From Papaver somniferum (lineage: Eukaryota > Streptophyta > Magnoliopsida > Ranunculales > Papaveraceae): a DNA stretch of 64,000 nt. The DNA lies in the NCBI RefSeq assembly GCF_003573695.1, contig NC_039359.1:138781939-138845938 (forward strand), read 5' to 3'. A model generated the notes under the pieces. That model searched no databases, was not told the DNA's origin, and was given only the letters and a program-made list of their open reading frames with translations. The translations under genes and the position numbers were made by a program. The first letter of the stretch is position 1. Each line of letters begins with the position of its first letter. Of this stretch, positions 21,868 to 32,544 are shown in pieces.

Positions 21868-22933
21868 TATTATCCAAATATATCTCACGTATATTTGGCA
21901 ATGTGTTGTATATAATATCTTACCTAGTTTAGGATATATATTGTGCATATCTTGTATATTATCTTGCCTAGCTTAAGAGATCTTGTTTTGATGATGGATT
22001 ATTTTCTAGCACTAGACTTATTTATATAGGAAACGTTATTTAAATAGGAAACTTATTTAGCACTAGACTTATTTATCCAACTCAGTTTATGCAACGCCCA
22101 ACTCACTCGCAATGGGATGATGCTTTACGTGTTGTTCGTTACTTAAAGAGCAGCCCTGGACAAGGTATTTTACTTCGATCTGATTCTACTCTTGTTCTTA
22201 ATGCTTATTGTGACGCTGACTGGGCCAGTTGTCCTCTTAGTCGTCGATCTCTTACCGCGTATTTTATTTTACTCGGGGGGTCTCCTATTTCTTGGAAAAC
22301 AAAGAAGCAAACGACAGTATCTCGATCATCTGCTGAAGCTGAATATCGCGCCATGGCCTCAACTACTTGTGAAATTATATGGTTAAAAGGTTTGCTTCGA
22401 AGTCTTGGTATAAAGCATCCCACATCAGTTCCTCTTCATTGTGATAGTCAGGCTGCTTTACACATTGCCAATAATCCTTTTTTTCACGAACGAACCAAGC
22501 ATATCGAGATTGATTGTCACTTCATACGTGATGAACTTCTTCGTGGTACTATCGCTCCATATTATGTTCATACTACTTCTCAGTTGGCTGACATTCTCAC
22601 TAAAGCATTGGGTCGTAAACAATTCCAGTCTCTTCTTCTCAAGTTGGGCATTTAGACTCTTCATGCTCCAACTTGAGGGGGGTATTAGCCAAATATATCT
22701 CACGTATATTTGGCAATGTGTTGTATATAATATCTTACCTAGTTTAGGATATATATTGTGCATATCTTGTATATTATCTTGCCTAGCTTAAGAGATCTTG
22801 TTTTGATGATGGATTATTTTCTAGCACTAGACTTATTTATATAAGAAACGTTTTTTTTGTAAATGAAGCAAGAAACAAATCAAAAAAACAAAAGATTGTG
22901 TTCTTCATATTCTAGTAGTTCCACAAACCTTCA
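21868..22933 (+). mobile_element. Internally deleted Ty1/copia element with TSD AATAT
   Basis: AATAT at 21,863-21,867 and 22,934-22,938 flank the element. The left LTR piece (21,868 to about 22,075) and right LTR (22,682-22,933) share CCAAATATATCTCACGTATA and the following text. The left one is truncated and carries a small internal duplication (TTTATATAGGAAACGTT / TTTAAATAGGAAACTT). Between them only the pol C-terminus remains. A polypurine tract (CTTGAGGGGGG) precedes the right LTR. LTRs start TATTA rather than TGTTA. It is inserted in the LINE. Confidence 0.85.
22089..22655 (+). pseudogene. Ty1/copia RNase H (C-terminal pol fragment)
   Basis: Open frame of 188 codons. QWDDALRVVRYLKSSPGQG, AYCDADWASCPLSRRS, SSAEAEYRAMA, LHCDSQAALHIANNP, FHERTKHIEIDCHFIRD and LADILTKALG are the standard order of a plant copia RNase H, with the Asp/Glu/Asp catalytic residues visible. 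The frame is intact to a natural stop just before the polypurine tract. Gag, protease, integrase and RT are absent, so it is a remnant. The open frame starts at an internal ATG of the former polyprotein. Confidence 0.9.
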
Positions 22934-22938
22934 AATAT

Positions 22939-23660
22939 GATTTTCTCTCTCCCCTCAGGTACTATCTATCCTTCTTGTTTCCATAGTGTTAGAGATTGGG
23001 TACTGAACTGGTTTTCTACTAAACTCACCCCTAAAACGAGTGATACTTATCAACTATATACTATAATCTTGTAGAAAATATAGAAGGATAGGTGTAAAGC
23101 TAGCTTCGTAAATTTGAAATAACTTCCTTTAATGGTTATACAGACTATCAAGCTACAAATTAAATCTTTACAACAAACTACCACTTTCTATAAATATTTA
23201 ACTACTAGTTCTCTTATTGTTCAAGATAGTGCCTCTCAAAGTTGGTAGATTTTTCCGGTCACAAAAACTATCCACTAATTTTTGTAGATGCTTTAATGGG
23301 GAAGTCCTCATCTATTATAGGTTGTGGAGATATCTGTTACAGTCCCAATGGAGTCTTTGCGAAAGAAAAACGATGGACTATCAATGCAAGTTCTGTGATA
23401 GCTGCTGAAGGTCGGGCTCCCTTTCATGCTATAGATTGGGATACACAAAATACACACAACATATCATTTTCGTCTCTGATAGTCAATCCCTGGTGAACGC
23501 TATGAATGGGGAAGCTTCTAACATTTGTTGGACCCATTTTCTTGGAATTTCGGCTTTTTTTAATCCTTTATGTAAATATTGTCCTTAAAGCAGCTAATGT
23601 TCTGACTAGGTTAGCTTGAAGGTCTGATGTAATTAAAGAATAGGAAATACAGCCTTCTGG
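22939..23660 (+). pseudogene. LINE 3' end with RNase H-like domain
   Basis: After the copia insert the LINE resumes (FSLPSGTIYP, VRDWVLNWFSTKL). It then continues with IFVDALMGKSSSIIGCGDI, VFAKEKRWTINASSVIAAEGRA and SDSQSLVNAMNG, an RVT_3-type RNase H tail found in plant L1 elements. Frameshift near 23,265. The 3' end is near 23,660, with no clear poly(A) tail. Confidence 0.7.
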
Positions 23661-24815
23661 CACTCTTTTAGGCAAGCTTTCCCCCTTTTTTAAGTTCTAA
23701 TTTCTGTTCATACATGTTTCTTTCGGGACAATTTTTTTTTTTATCAAATTGATGAGTGTAAGTTTTTAATGAATCTCTTTCAAAAAAAATATAAAATAAA
23801 AAAATCAACTCATTTAGTTCACGGAACCGGGGAAATACAGAGAAATGTAGAAATATAGCAATGCAATTTTTTTTAGTAAGGATATCAATGCGAATCAAGA
23901 AAGGAACTAAATAGCAGATCTTCTACAAATCTTTCCCTGAATCTTCTCATCTCATTCATTTCTGTCTTTTTATCTGTTAAAACTTAAAACCTTTTTTTTC
24001 TTTGTTTTCAGCTTTTACTGTAGATCTACTATTGGTCGACAGATCAGCTTTAGTTTATAGATTTTGGTTCTCCATACTCTCTTTAGTTAATTGTTTTTGC
24101 TTAAATCGGTTGTTTACTAGAGCTCATCTCTTATCATTGCTTTAGATTTTCTTTAGGGATTTTCCCTTGGGTTTTTACTATGGGTTTTGAAACGCTGTTA
24201 TGAAGTTGAAAAGTTGGAATCTTTTCCCCACTAAAAGAACTACATTAGTGTTAACATCAACAACACCAGTAACAAAAGCAAGATCTTGGGCAACTCAGAC
24301 TATGGCAATAATGGAAGCAACAGACACCAAGACACCATCAACAACATCAAATACCAAGAGAACATCCACAACATCAGACACCAAGACTCCGATTCAGATG
24401 CAGATTCAGACCGGTTCAGATTTTTTTCGCATCGATTCCAACCGATCCAGTAGTTCTCTGCTACTTTAGCTTAGATAATTTAGTTAATCACAATTTGTCT
24501 AAAATCCCGGAGAAATGGTTGGATCAATTGATGATCCATACACTTCTGCAATCTGCATTGTTGTGTAGTTTGTTTTTGTTCCCGACAAAATAGATAAAAC
24601 CATTTAGCCTAGTCATGTTATTGTTACTGTGTTCTTGGAGCTATGGAATGGTAGAATTGGTAGTAAAGATAGAGTCTTATAATCAATATTTGTGGAGTGA
24701 TGATAATGACGGTGTATTTATCTGCGATGTTATCAAGCCATATGAAATGTAACGACTCTTTTGTAACCTTCCCGATTTTATATTGGATTTATTAAAGAAG
24801 GAGTAGGATCCTTTG
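23661..24815. other. Intergenic sequence without a supported gene
   Basis: AT-rich DNA with poly(T)/poly(A) tracts. A Thr/Lys/Ser-rich frame of 89 codons at 24,200 is low-complexity and matches no family I know. Confidence 0.5.
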
Positions 24816-24819
24816 ACAT

Positions 24820-24934
24820 GGTTATTTTTTTTTCCCAAAAACGATAAGCTTTAACTTTTTTTTTTCCCAAGAAGGTAACCCCACTAAAGAAAAGTTAAAG
24901 CTTACCTCCTTTGGAAAAAAAAAATAAAAAAATC
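24820..24934. repeat. Foldback (imperfect long hairpin)
   Basis: A 15-bp perfect inverted repeat (TAAGCTTTAACTTTT at 24,845-24,859 against its complement at 24,890-24,904) is flanked by further pairing of TTATTTTTTTTT with AAAAAAAATAA. The imperfect arm is about 43 bases on each side of a 30-base loop. Confidence 0.6.
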
Positions 24935-25104
24935 CGAGGGATGTGCAGTTGAGGTATAAATTCTTAATCACTGTATTGACGCGTTAAAAACCGTAAGATT
25001 GCATCTGAGGAGATTTGGAGTGGTGGTACATATTAACCTTGGTAGATTTGTTTACAATGAATTATCACTATTTTTACCCCTAAAACCAGTTCATTTGTTC
25101 ACTC

Positions 25105-25345
25105 ATCATCATCAATCACTCTCTCTGCTCGTCTCCAACATCAAACCCCATTTCTCCATAAAAATGATAAAACCCTAGATATTAAAACATACTGTGACCC
25201 AATTTACTCTCTATCATCTGCATCTACATCTGCTATCAATTACTCTAGTCCTAACCAGTTCATTGTTAATCATCAATTATACTCTCTTTCTGTGGTCTCC
25301 AAGATCAAACCCCATTACTCCTTAAAACCCTAGAAGAAGAAAAAA
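25105..25345 (+). repeat. Duplicated leader sequence ahead of the F-box pseudogene
   Basis: TCAAACCCCATTTCTCC...CCCTAG (25,142-25,176) recurs as TCAAACCCCATTACTCC...CCCTAG (25,305-25,333) with matching flanks (CTCTCTATCATCTG / ACTCTATCATCTG). It looks like a tandem duplication of about 160 bases in the 5' leader. Confidence 0.55.
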
Positions 25346-25397
25346 TTGTGATCCAGTTTATACTCTATCATCTGTTATTATTACTCCTCTCTGAACA

Positions 25398-26123
25398 ATG
25401 GGTATCAGTATGAGTAGGTTTTTCCAGAAAAGAATCATTGTGTGTAGGTTTAACATTTTTCCAGAAGAGATAATGTTTGAAATTTTGAGTCGTGTACCAG
25501 CTGAATATGTTATAAACTGCAAATCGGTATGCAAACGTTGGAGAGATCTTGTTCGTCATCCATCTTTTTCTCAATTGCACTTCAATAATCTTGATTTTGG
25601 TAAGTCAAGTTTCATTTGCTTTGATTATGACATGAAAGAATTTTCTTATGCCGAGTATGATGAGAATTGTCTTAAGGAACCTTTAAGTAGAGAAACAAGG
25701 ATGAATTTGAACCTTCCAAGTAAGGATTATGTTCCTGCTACTTCATGTAATGGTATAATTTGCTTGAATGAATTCCTTCAAGATTATATTACATCTTTTT
25801 ATATATGTAATCCAGTTACTAGAGAATATATTATCCTTCCAAATTCCTAAGGAAACTGCGTGTCAGCTGGATTTGGTTATAGTCCTTCAACTAATGAGTA
25901 TAAGGTCGTTAGGATCTGTGACTCCAGAAGAGATTCAAAAGTTGGGAAGATTCAGGTACATACTCTTGGCAGTGGGAGTGGATGGAGAAATGTGGGAACA
26001 ATGGACATCGACAAGGAGTATCATAAATATACTGGTGCGTTTGTAGATGAAGCTCTTCATTGGGTGGACTCGGTAGGAACCATTCTTAGGGGCATGTGGA
26101 ATCAGGCTTCAGGCTCATTCTGA
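25398..26123 (+). pseudogene. F-box protein pseudogene (FBA type)
   Basis: ATG at 25,398. Residues 20-65 are an F-box (FPEEIMFEILSRVPAEYVINCKSVCKRWRDLVRHPSF), followed by the N-terminal part of an F-box-associated beta domain (SCNGIICLNE, FYICNPVTREYIILP). TAA at 25,848 stops the frame. The same frame continues at once with GNCVSAGFGYSPSTNEYKVV and HTLGSGSGWRNVG to a second stop at 26,121. Family members run to about 350-400 residues; only about 240 codons remain, so the 3' part is lost. F-box proteins select substrates for SCF ubiquitin ligases. A truncated F-box-only product of 150 residues remains conceivable. Confidence 0.85.
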
Positions 26124-26364
26124 GGTTGTTTTTTCTTTTACTGGCTTAATTTTAGGGACCATGTGACATCCAAGCAGCTTGTAACTAGTAATGTTAAAAG
26201 ACGGTCTCAATTTATCACACGTCAATAAAAACTTGAAACAAAATATTTCATCAGCAATCGTTTCTCCCCACTTACATAGTTCATGCACTCAAAAAGAAAA
26301 TAAAAAACAAAAACAAAAACAAAAGACTTCACATAATCGTCGAAAATCTGGCGACTATAAATTT

Positions 26365-27619
26365 CTTTGTTTAACTCCAAGAGATCGCAAATTCTCTCGG
26401 GTAATCCCTATGATACGCAAATAAGCGTTCAAGATCTCCCTTGAACCCCTGCATTAAAACAATACCCAACTTGAATGACACAAAAGCATCTAAACATGCA
26501 TATTGGATTTGTCGATATATTAAGAAAGGCGCATCCCATTTACTCAATGGCCTTGTTTGGCAAAATTTATGATTATCTATTTATGATTATAGATAATCAA
26601 AAATAGATAAATGATTTTAGTATAATCATTTTTATAATAAATTTTCACAAACACCTTTATCAAATAATTGATTATCTTTAAAAAATGCTCCCTAAAAGTA
26701 GTGGAAAAAATAATGATCTAAAACTTTTTTCTAAGTTCCCTAGTGTTTTTTTAACCCTCTCTTGATAGTTTATAGAAAATAAAAGGAATAAACACAACTC
26801 AATTTTATTAAGAAAAAATAATTGATTATAATAATTTTTAAACAACTTTTTTCTGTTTATGGAAATAATGGATTTTTTCAATTATGATTAAAATAAGCAA
26901 TTATTATAATGGTTACCAAACGCATATAGAATCCATTATAATCTTCATAATGGATTATGGGATGATAATCCATTAAAATAATGGTTACCAAACAGCCCCA
27001 GTGTAACTTTCTTAGGCTTTGGTAGATCTCGTGCTAGAACAGTATCTACCAAACTCTTCAAACCAGCTCTCTTAAGTTATTTACGCTTCAGTTTTTCTAC
27101 CGCCAATGGCCGAAGATCAATTATTTTTGCAATACTGAGTCTATAATCGTCGAAAAGTTTATCACAATCCTCATCAACTCCAACTCCAACGACTATGAAT
27201 TTCTCATTATTTAGAAACTTCTAAAGTGACGGAGGAATGTAATCTCTCCACCTGAACTGGAATATAAGGCATCGATGAGCAACACAAAGTTGTAACACAG
27301 CTACCATGTTCCGAATATTATTGCCTTTCTCAAAGTTCGCCTTCCTCTCGCAATCCAGACCCACAACCAAATTGTTTAGTTTATTGTGAAAGTCATTGTA
27401 AATTTCTGATATCCATGCATCAACCACTGAAGCATTATGGGTTACGACTGTATGGATTCGTTCGTTATAAAAACGGACCATGTAGGTGTGATGTGTGGAT
27501 TGAGAAACATCAAGCTCCTCAATACTTATGCCCACACTATTACCGCTACAGTTACTTGCAATACTTCTAGTATTGCTCTTGTTACTACTACTAAAGGCTG
27601 GCCGGTGAACTAATGCCAT
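26365..27619 (-). pseudogene. WRN-type 3'-5' exonuclease pseudogene, split by an insertion
   Basis: Minus-strand ATG at 27,619-27,617 (MALVHRPAFSSSNK). Exo I is VVGLDCERKANF (D and E kept), then AVLQLCVAHRCLIFQF. An in-frame TAG near 27,224 precedes Exo II (FIVVGVGVDEDCDKLFDDY). After LARDLPKPKKVTL the frame is interrupted by a 450-bp insert and resumes with SKWDAPFLIYRQIQYACLDAFVSFKLG (Exo III, Y and D kept). All DEDDy catalytic residues are present, but the stops and the insert disable it. The family are Werner-exonuclease-like DNases; the substrate of this copy is unknown. Confidence 0.8.
26549..27000. mobile_element. MITE-like insertion in the exonuclease pseudogene
   Basis: Begins GGCCTTGTTTGGCAAA and ends TTACCAAACAGCCCC, which are imperfect terminal inverted repeats. 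The interior is extremely AT-rich with TTATGATTA-type motifs on both sides. It separates exo segments that should be adjacent, so it is an insertion. No coding capacity. A hAT-type MITE is possible. No clean target duplication could be seen. Confidence 0.6.
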
Positions 27620-27639
27620 GATCAATTTCTAAACGAAAG

Positions 27640-28740
27640 AAACTGAGAAAATAAGAAGCTGTTTTTTTATCGAACCTCTAGATATCATATGCATTTATAG
27701 ATGATTGTAGTCGATGGTCGTGTAAAACTTGGAAACCGAGTCAGGAAACCCCCATAGACGGAACTAGAAATAAGAAGAAAATGGGAAATTTCCTTAATAA
27801 GTTAATAAATAAGTGAAAACTACTACCAGACCCATTTTTCAATTTTTTTCACTGTGAAACCCACCGTCACAATAGTACAGGCGCGCACACATTTTTAGGA
27901 GAAAAATTTGTCCCAAACCCATATTTTCTGAAATTGTGCAGCTCCCATTTCCAACTCTGCTAACTCCACCCATTATTAATTCATCTCTCTTTACTCTCAG
28001 TATTATCCCCAATTTATCTGTGACTGCTGCTGGGATTGTGAAGACGGTGGTGAATGGATGAAGATGAATTTTGATAAGAAGAAGGAAACATGCTATGTAT
28101 AATGGTGTTTTTTTCCGATGGGTTAGACAGAAATCGTGAAGCTGAGCTCGATTTGAAGATCGAAAATTAGAGTTTGCAGAGAAGATAATCGACGAGATGG
28201 AATTGAAGGGTGATGTTTCTAGGGGATTTTTTCTTGGCTGCAAAATTGGGTCTGAAAATTGTTCGAGATTGCAACCAACGGTAGCCATGAAGTAACTGAT
28301 CTTATTATACAGATTTAATTTGATGTCGTTGATGATGTATAATAAATGGGTATTGATTTTTGGTGTATAAAAAGAAGAGTTTTGATTAGATTTGTTTCTT
28401 TAATTACGGGGGTTTTGTTTTGAGTTTGAAATCTCAGCCGGAACGATGATTTTAAGCGTTGGTGAAGGCTAAGATTAAATGAATTTTGATTTTTGGAAAG
28501 TGAAGGAACCAGGGAAAGTGAGGGGAAGGAATTGAATTTGATAGAGTTTTTGATTTTATTTGATTCGATAGAGTTTTGGGGAAGTCTTCGAATAAGAAAA
28601 AATGGGGGAAGGAATTGAATTGCTACCATGAATTTGTGGTTGTGTTTGAAGTGGGGAGAGATTATGTGTGCTCTGGTGATTGATTATTGCTGCGGTAAAG
28701 AAGAGGCTCGAGCTCAATAAGTTCGCATTTCTTTTAGAGT
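27640..28740. other. Unassigned sequence
   Basis: Open frames on the minus strand (for example 27,839-28,288) show no motif I recognise. Plus-strand text looks like a leader or repeat with scattered short frames. No supported gene. Confidence 0.4.
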
Positions 28741-28751
28741 TTGATTCTTGT

Positions 28752-29213
28752 TGGCTTCACAATGCATTCATGGCTTAGCATGATCACCATTTTCTTATGA
28801 ATTTATTTTTTAGAAGCATTTACTTTGTTTTCAGATTGTCCCTGACGCCATTTACTGAGAACATATTACACTAATGTTTGATCAACCACCCGTTTTTTCC
28901 TTATTTATATATAAACTTTCGTTGCTTATACTTAGGAATTGTTTGTACATAGTGGTTGTTTTCCTGTTTCTCCTTCTGGTGGTACCCTGGGGCTGGAATG
29001 CCAACAAGGGAAAGACTAGTACCATGGCATGCTTTTGTTGGTATGGTTATCTTCCTCCTTACAATTTGCACTGCCGATACGGGTTTGTTACAGACATTTT
29101 TAGAGCTAGATCTAGTCAGTGGTCCAGAAGCCCTTGTTGTAAACTTCACCGGACTATTCATCCTTCTCTTCCGAATCGTTGTTGGCCTTACTGCTATTCT
29201 TCCACGTACTTGA
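28752..29213 (+). pseudogene. Cytochrome b561 gene fragment
   Basis: 28,956-29,213 encodes SFWWYPGAGMPTRERLVPWH, VGMVIFLLTICTADTGLL, EALVVNFTGLFILLFRIVVGL and LPRT. These match the later transmembrane helices of plant cytochrome b561 (ascorbate-dependent membrane electron carrier), including the heme-ligand-type His in PWH. Upstream, 28,764-28,800 gives MHSWLSMITIFL followed by a stop, matching the SLHSWLG motif just before this part. Earlier exons are absent, and a degraded gap separates the two pieces. Two hydrophobic helices are visible. A gene relic is the best call. Confidence 0.7.
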
Positions 29214-29529
29214 TTACTATTAATGTTCTTTTTAATAAATAAAGCTCGAGTACAACTCCTAATTTGTACCTTGTTCATGCTGATTATTCTATTAGTAAAG
29301 TTAATTAAAATTCATTTGCTATGCATTGTCATAAACAAAACTTTTAGTTACTTAAAGAAAGTAAAACAACACATATTTTTTAGCTATGGTTTTTATTGTT
29401 GTTATTAAAATGTCATCATTTCTGATATTTGAGGATAATGGTCGGATAAGCTGAGTTTGAGGAATTGGTGTTGTTGGTTGGGAAGCTATAAATTTATTGG
29501 CCATATGGGTATTGGTGTTTGGTCATAAT

Positions 29530-29794
29530 GGTTGCATAATCTGTTATGTAGCTATTAAAACGGTTGCATAACCTATTATGCATCTACAAAATTTGTTGCA
29601 TAACTTGTTATGCAGTCCCGAAAACGGTTGCATAACACGTTATGCAGTAACTTTTTTGTTACTATTGAAACCAACAAAAACAAAGACTGCATAACTTGTC
29701 ATGCACCTACAATAATATCTGCATAACATGTTATGTAGTCGTGAAAATGGATGCATAACCTGTTATGCGTCCGAAAATATGGCTGCATAATGCA
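29530..29794. repeat. TGCATAAC/GTTATGCA palindromic array, left part
   Basis: GGTTGCATAAC followed within 2-4 bases by GTTATGCA recurs at spacing of about 35-60 bases (about 29,530, 29,562, 29,594, 29,628, 29,690, 29,720, 29,750, 29,783). Each core can pair with itself. The array is interrupted by the LTR element at 29,800 and goes on at 36,852. Confidence 0.8.
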
Positions 29795-29799
29795 TTATG

Positions 29800-31038
29800 T
29801 GTTGATGAAGAACACCAAGAACACGAAGAACAGACTCGCAAGGACAGTGGTTTATCAACAGTGTCTAAGACGCACAGCCGTGAGTCGCAGTGCAGTCTAA
29901 ACATCAGCAACACTTGTGTTTTATCGTTCATACTGTGACGCCTTTTGTGCGTCGCAGATTACAGTTTTACACCATTTTCTCCCTTTCTCTCCATTGTAAA
30001 CACCATTTGAGCTATAAAAATATATTTTGAGCGTGTTTTCATCATGAGGAGCTAAAACCCAACACTGGGACGACGGAGGAGGCTGAATTTCATCCTTGGG
30101 GTAATTTATTTTATTCTTTTTTATGACTTTTGCATTAATCTAAAATTGAAATATGATTTGAATTAATTGGTTGTTATTTAATTTGATGATGTATGCTTAG
30201 CTTAGTTGTTTTGATACATCATGCTTAGGACTTACAATCAATGTTTTAAGAATCTATCTTGGCAAAATCAGAGTCTATGTTAATTTTATTGAGTTATATT
30301 TGTCAAAGAATATATGAATGAACCTTGTGTAGTAAATTCAGCCAAATCCTTAGTCCCAGTACCTCTCACCCATTGTTAATATTTTTGTATATATATTTTT
30401 ATTAAATCTAAAAATTCCATTTCCTTCACAAGTCTGAAACGAATCCTATTTACTACAACCTCACCTCAAAAAAAAAAAAAAAAAACATATCATTTTGAGT
30501 TTTTTTTTTTGAGCCATTGAATCTCCCAAATCACGTGAAACCCGTGATATAACGAACTGCCCTGTTTTCACCCGTCAATTGTTTAGCTGATTCTATCCAA
30601 TTCTGGTCGAACCAAACGCCCAGAGTGTGTTTAATAGGCCATATCACAACTATCTACCAAAAATCAGCCATTGAATCTCCCTAGAACACGTTCAACAGTT
30701 CGATCAAAATCTGCAGAAGTGTTCTCCTTTTCCCGCCAAAAAAAATTCAAATGGAGAAGATGACCTCCCCCTATTCCTGTACTGGGTGTGAATAGCAATG
30801 CCTTTGGGGTGACCTGGGGTGCCCCTTAGTAATTGAGGTGCCCCTTATCCAATGGTGAGAGTCCGAATAACACGTGTCCTCCGGGGCTTTTACCAACTTT
30901 TCGAGCCGAATTTTCCAAAAAATGTTTATTTTCCAAAGGTGCCTACAAACACTTAAACACCAAACCAAATTAGTTCAAACTCGAGTGCCAACAATATATA
31001 ATATTGAGATCAAATTAAACACAAAAATGTGTCTATCA
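29800..31038 (-). mobile_element. Rearranged 3' LTR: U3 plus inverted R-U5
   Basis: 30,517-31,038 matches 36,319-36,846 directly (for example CACGTGAAACCCGTGATA, TTTAGCTGATTCTA, AACACGTGTCCTCCGGGG). 29,800-30,475 instead matches 35,338-36,015 in reverse complement (for example TTTGAGCTATAAAAATATATT against its complement at 35,786-35,810). The roughly 300 bases between those parts (36,016-36,318) are absent. At the inner joint, after poly(A), ATCATTTTG resembles the complement of the LTR/primer-site border CAAAATGAT. Confidence 0.8.
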
Positions 31039-31061
31039 AATACCCCCACCCCAACTACCCC
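31039..31061 (-). promoter_or_regulatory. Polypurine tract of the LTR element
   Basis: On the minus strand this reads GGGGTAGTTGGGGTGGGGG and ends directly at the LTR start TGATAGACAC. It fits the plus-strand priming site of reverse transcription. Confidence 0.75.
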
Positions 31062-32540
31062 AAAACTTATTATTTGCTAGTCCTCGAGCAAAATTTATTT
31101 TTGAAAAGATAAAAAGACTACACTTAGCACGTGCAGCAGGCCGTTAAACCGCTAGGTGGCCCTAGCGGCGGAGTGTTGTCTCCGGAGGGTTTACCAGAGG
31201 TGTACCCACAAAACCTTTACTCCTAATTGGTCACAAGTATCCAAAGAGCTATGAGGACATACATATTCTCAACCTATCTCCAAGTAAGTAGAATGCCAGA
31301 GAAATTAAAGGTGTCAGCTCTAAAGCTGACTGAAGAAAAGGGGAGACACATCCACACCACTGCTAGATAAAGAGATATCCGCTACACAGCTAGATAAACA
31401 TTGTAAGATGCGTCCGCTGCTTTACAGCTGGATAAGATTAGGAGAGAGATAAAAATGAGAGGGACATCTGCTACACAGCTGGACTAATTACGTGTGATGA
31501 GTTAAACCAGTGCTAGAAAGATTTTGTGCCAGATTGAAAGCAGACTAACAAAGCAACCAAAATGCATCTTTCTTCGACTCTCTCACAGTGCTCAGTAGAA
31601 ACAACGCCTTCTTCGGTCTTCAACTGTTGATGATAAACTCTCGAACCTCATAGAACCTTGACAATTAACTCTTCTCTTCGATTTCTTGCTTGACTTATAA
31701 ATTTCTTCTTCCCTATGGCCTTATTGAACAAAAAGAACGTAATGATGTTTCATTTTTTATTTTTCATTTTCATTTTTCATTTTTTTTTTTTTTTTTTTTT
31801 TTTTTGAAAACAAAAAATTACAAGACAAAAATTTACATGGCCATGAGAGAAGGACTTTCAAAACTTGGATCTTCGCAACTTGTGATGTCTTGGTATCATG
31901 GATTCCAACAACTTAGATCATTTGCTCTTATAACTTCAACTTTGATTTTTGAATTATTCTCTTCTATTGTTGCTTCTAAACCTAAAACGTCTTCACTTTC
32001 TTCATAGATTTTGATGTCGCTCCGCTTGTTGATGATGATAAGTTTCTACTGAGAGAGAGAGTCGCAATCCAGTAACTAAGACTACATTGTGAGGTTGCTT
32101 TGTCTTTCTGGCATTTCCCTGACCTACTTGCCTTTCCATCATGTATGGTTAGGTCCATCACGGTTACCCTCTAAAAGGAACAAGTTCTCTCCTGAATTTC
32201 AAGGATCTCAATGTCTTTTTCTCTAATGTCTCAATAAGTTGTTATCTCTAGGATTCCAATTTCTATCTTTTCGGTGAGAAATAGTATGTAAACTTAGCTA
32301 ACCGGATACCATGTGACGCTAGAAGTTTCAAAAGTGCAACTAAAAAGTTTCTCCCATACCCCCAAACTTAAATATAACATTGTCCTCAATGTTCTAAAGA
32401 TAAAATTAAAAGCATATGAACAAGGAGAAACTGTTACCATTTGAAGCAAAAGAGTTAAGGAAAGATACTACCGTGTCGCATGAGATTGGGTTACCTCCCA
32501 AGAAGTGCTAAGTTTAAAGTCTTCAGCCAGACATCGGAAG
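31062..32540. other. Noncoding interior of the LTR element
   Basis: Contains a short repeat TACACAGCTRGATAA at about 31,383, 31,426 and 31,470, and a poly(T) run at 31,779-31,806. No protein domain is visible. Confidence 0.5.
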
Positions 32541-32544
32541 GAAT

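Larger units (their letters stand above)
12425..23660 (+). mobile_element. L1-like LINE, fragmented by nested insertions
   Basis: LINE coding homology reads in order through separated blocks: endonuclease (12,430-13,185), RT first half (17,870-18,527), RT (18,808-18,979), RT/thumb after the solo LTR (20,625-21,862) and zinc-finger plus RNase H tail (22,939-23,620). Joining the outer edges of each insert restores LINE continuity. At the solo LTR the text goes from a Phe-Ala-Val-Asn box to a KANNDEL-type segment. At the copia element it goes from CDFARAI to a WFSLPSG-type segment. Stops are frequent. The catalytic FADD is read as FAVN. Confidence 0.75.

Noticed and set aside
24200..24469. Thr/Lys/Ser-rich 89-codon frame
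   Set aside because: Low complexity, no homologue recognised, no splice or promoter context.
26541..27008. 8-bp target duplication for the MITE-like insert (ACTCAATG against AGTGTAAC)
   Set aside because: Too many mismatches to support a duplication.
27839..28288. 149-codon minus-strand frame
   Set aside because: No motif and odd composition; a chance frame is more likely.
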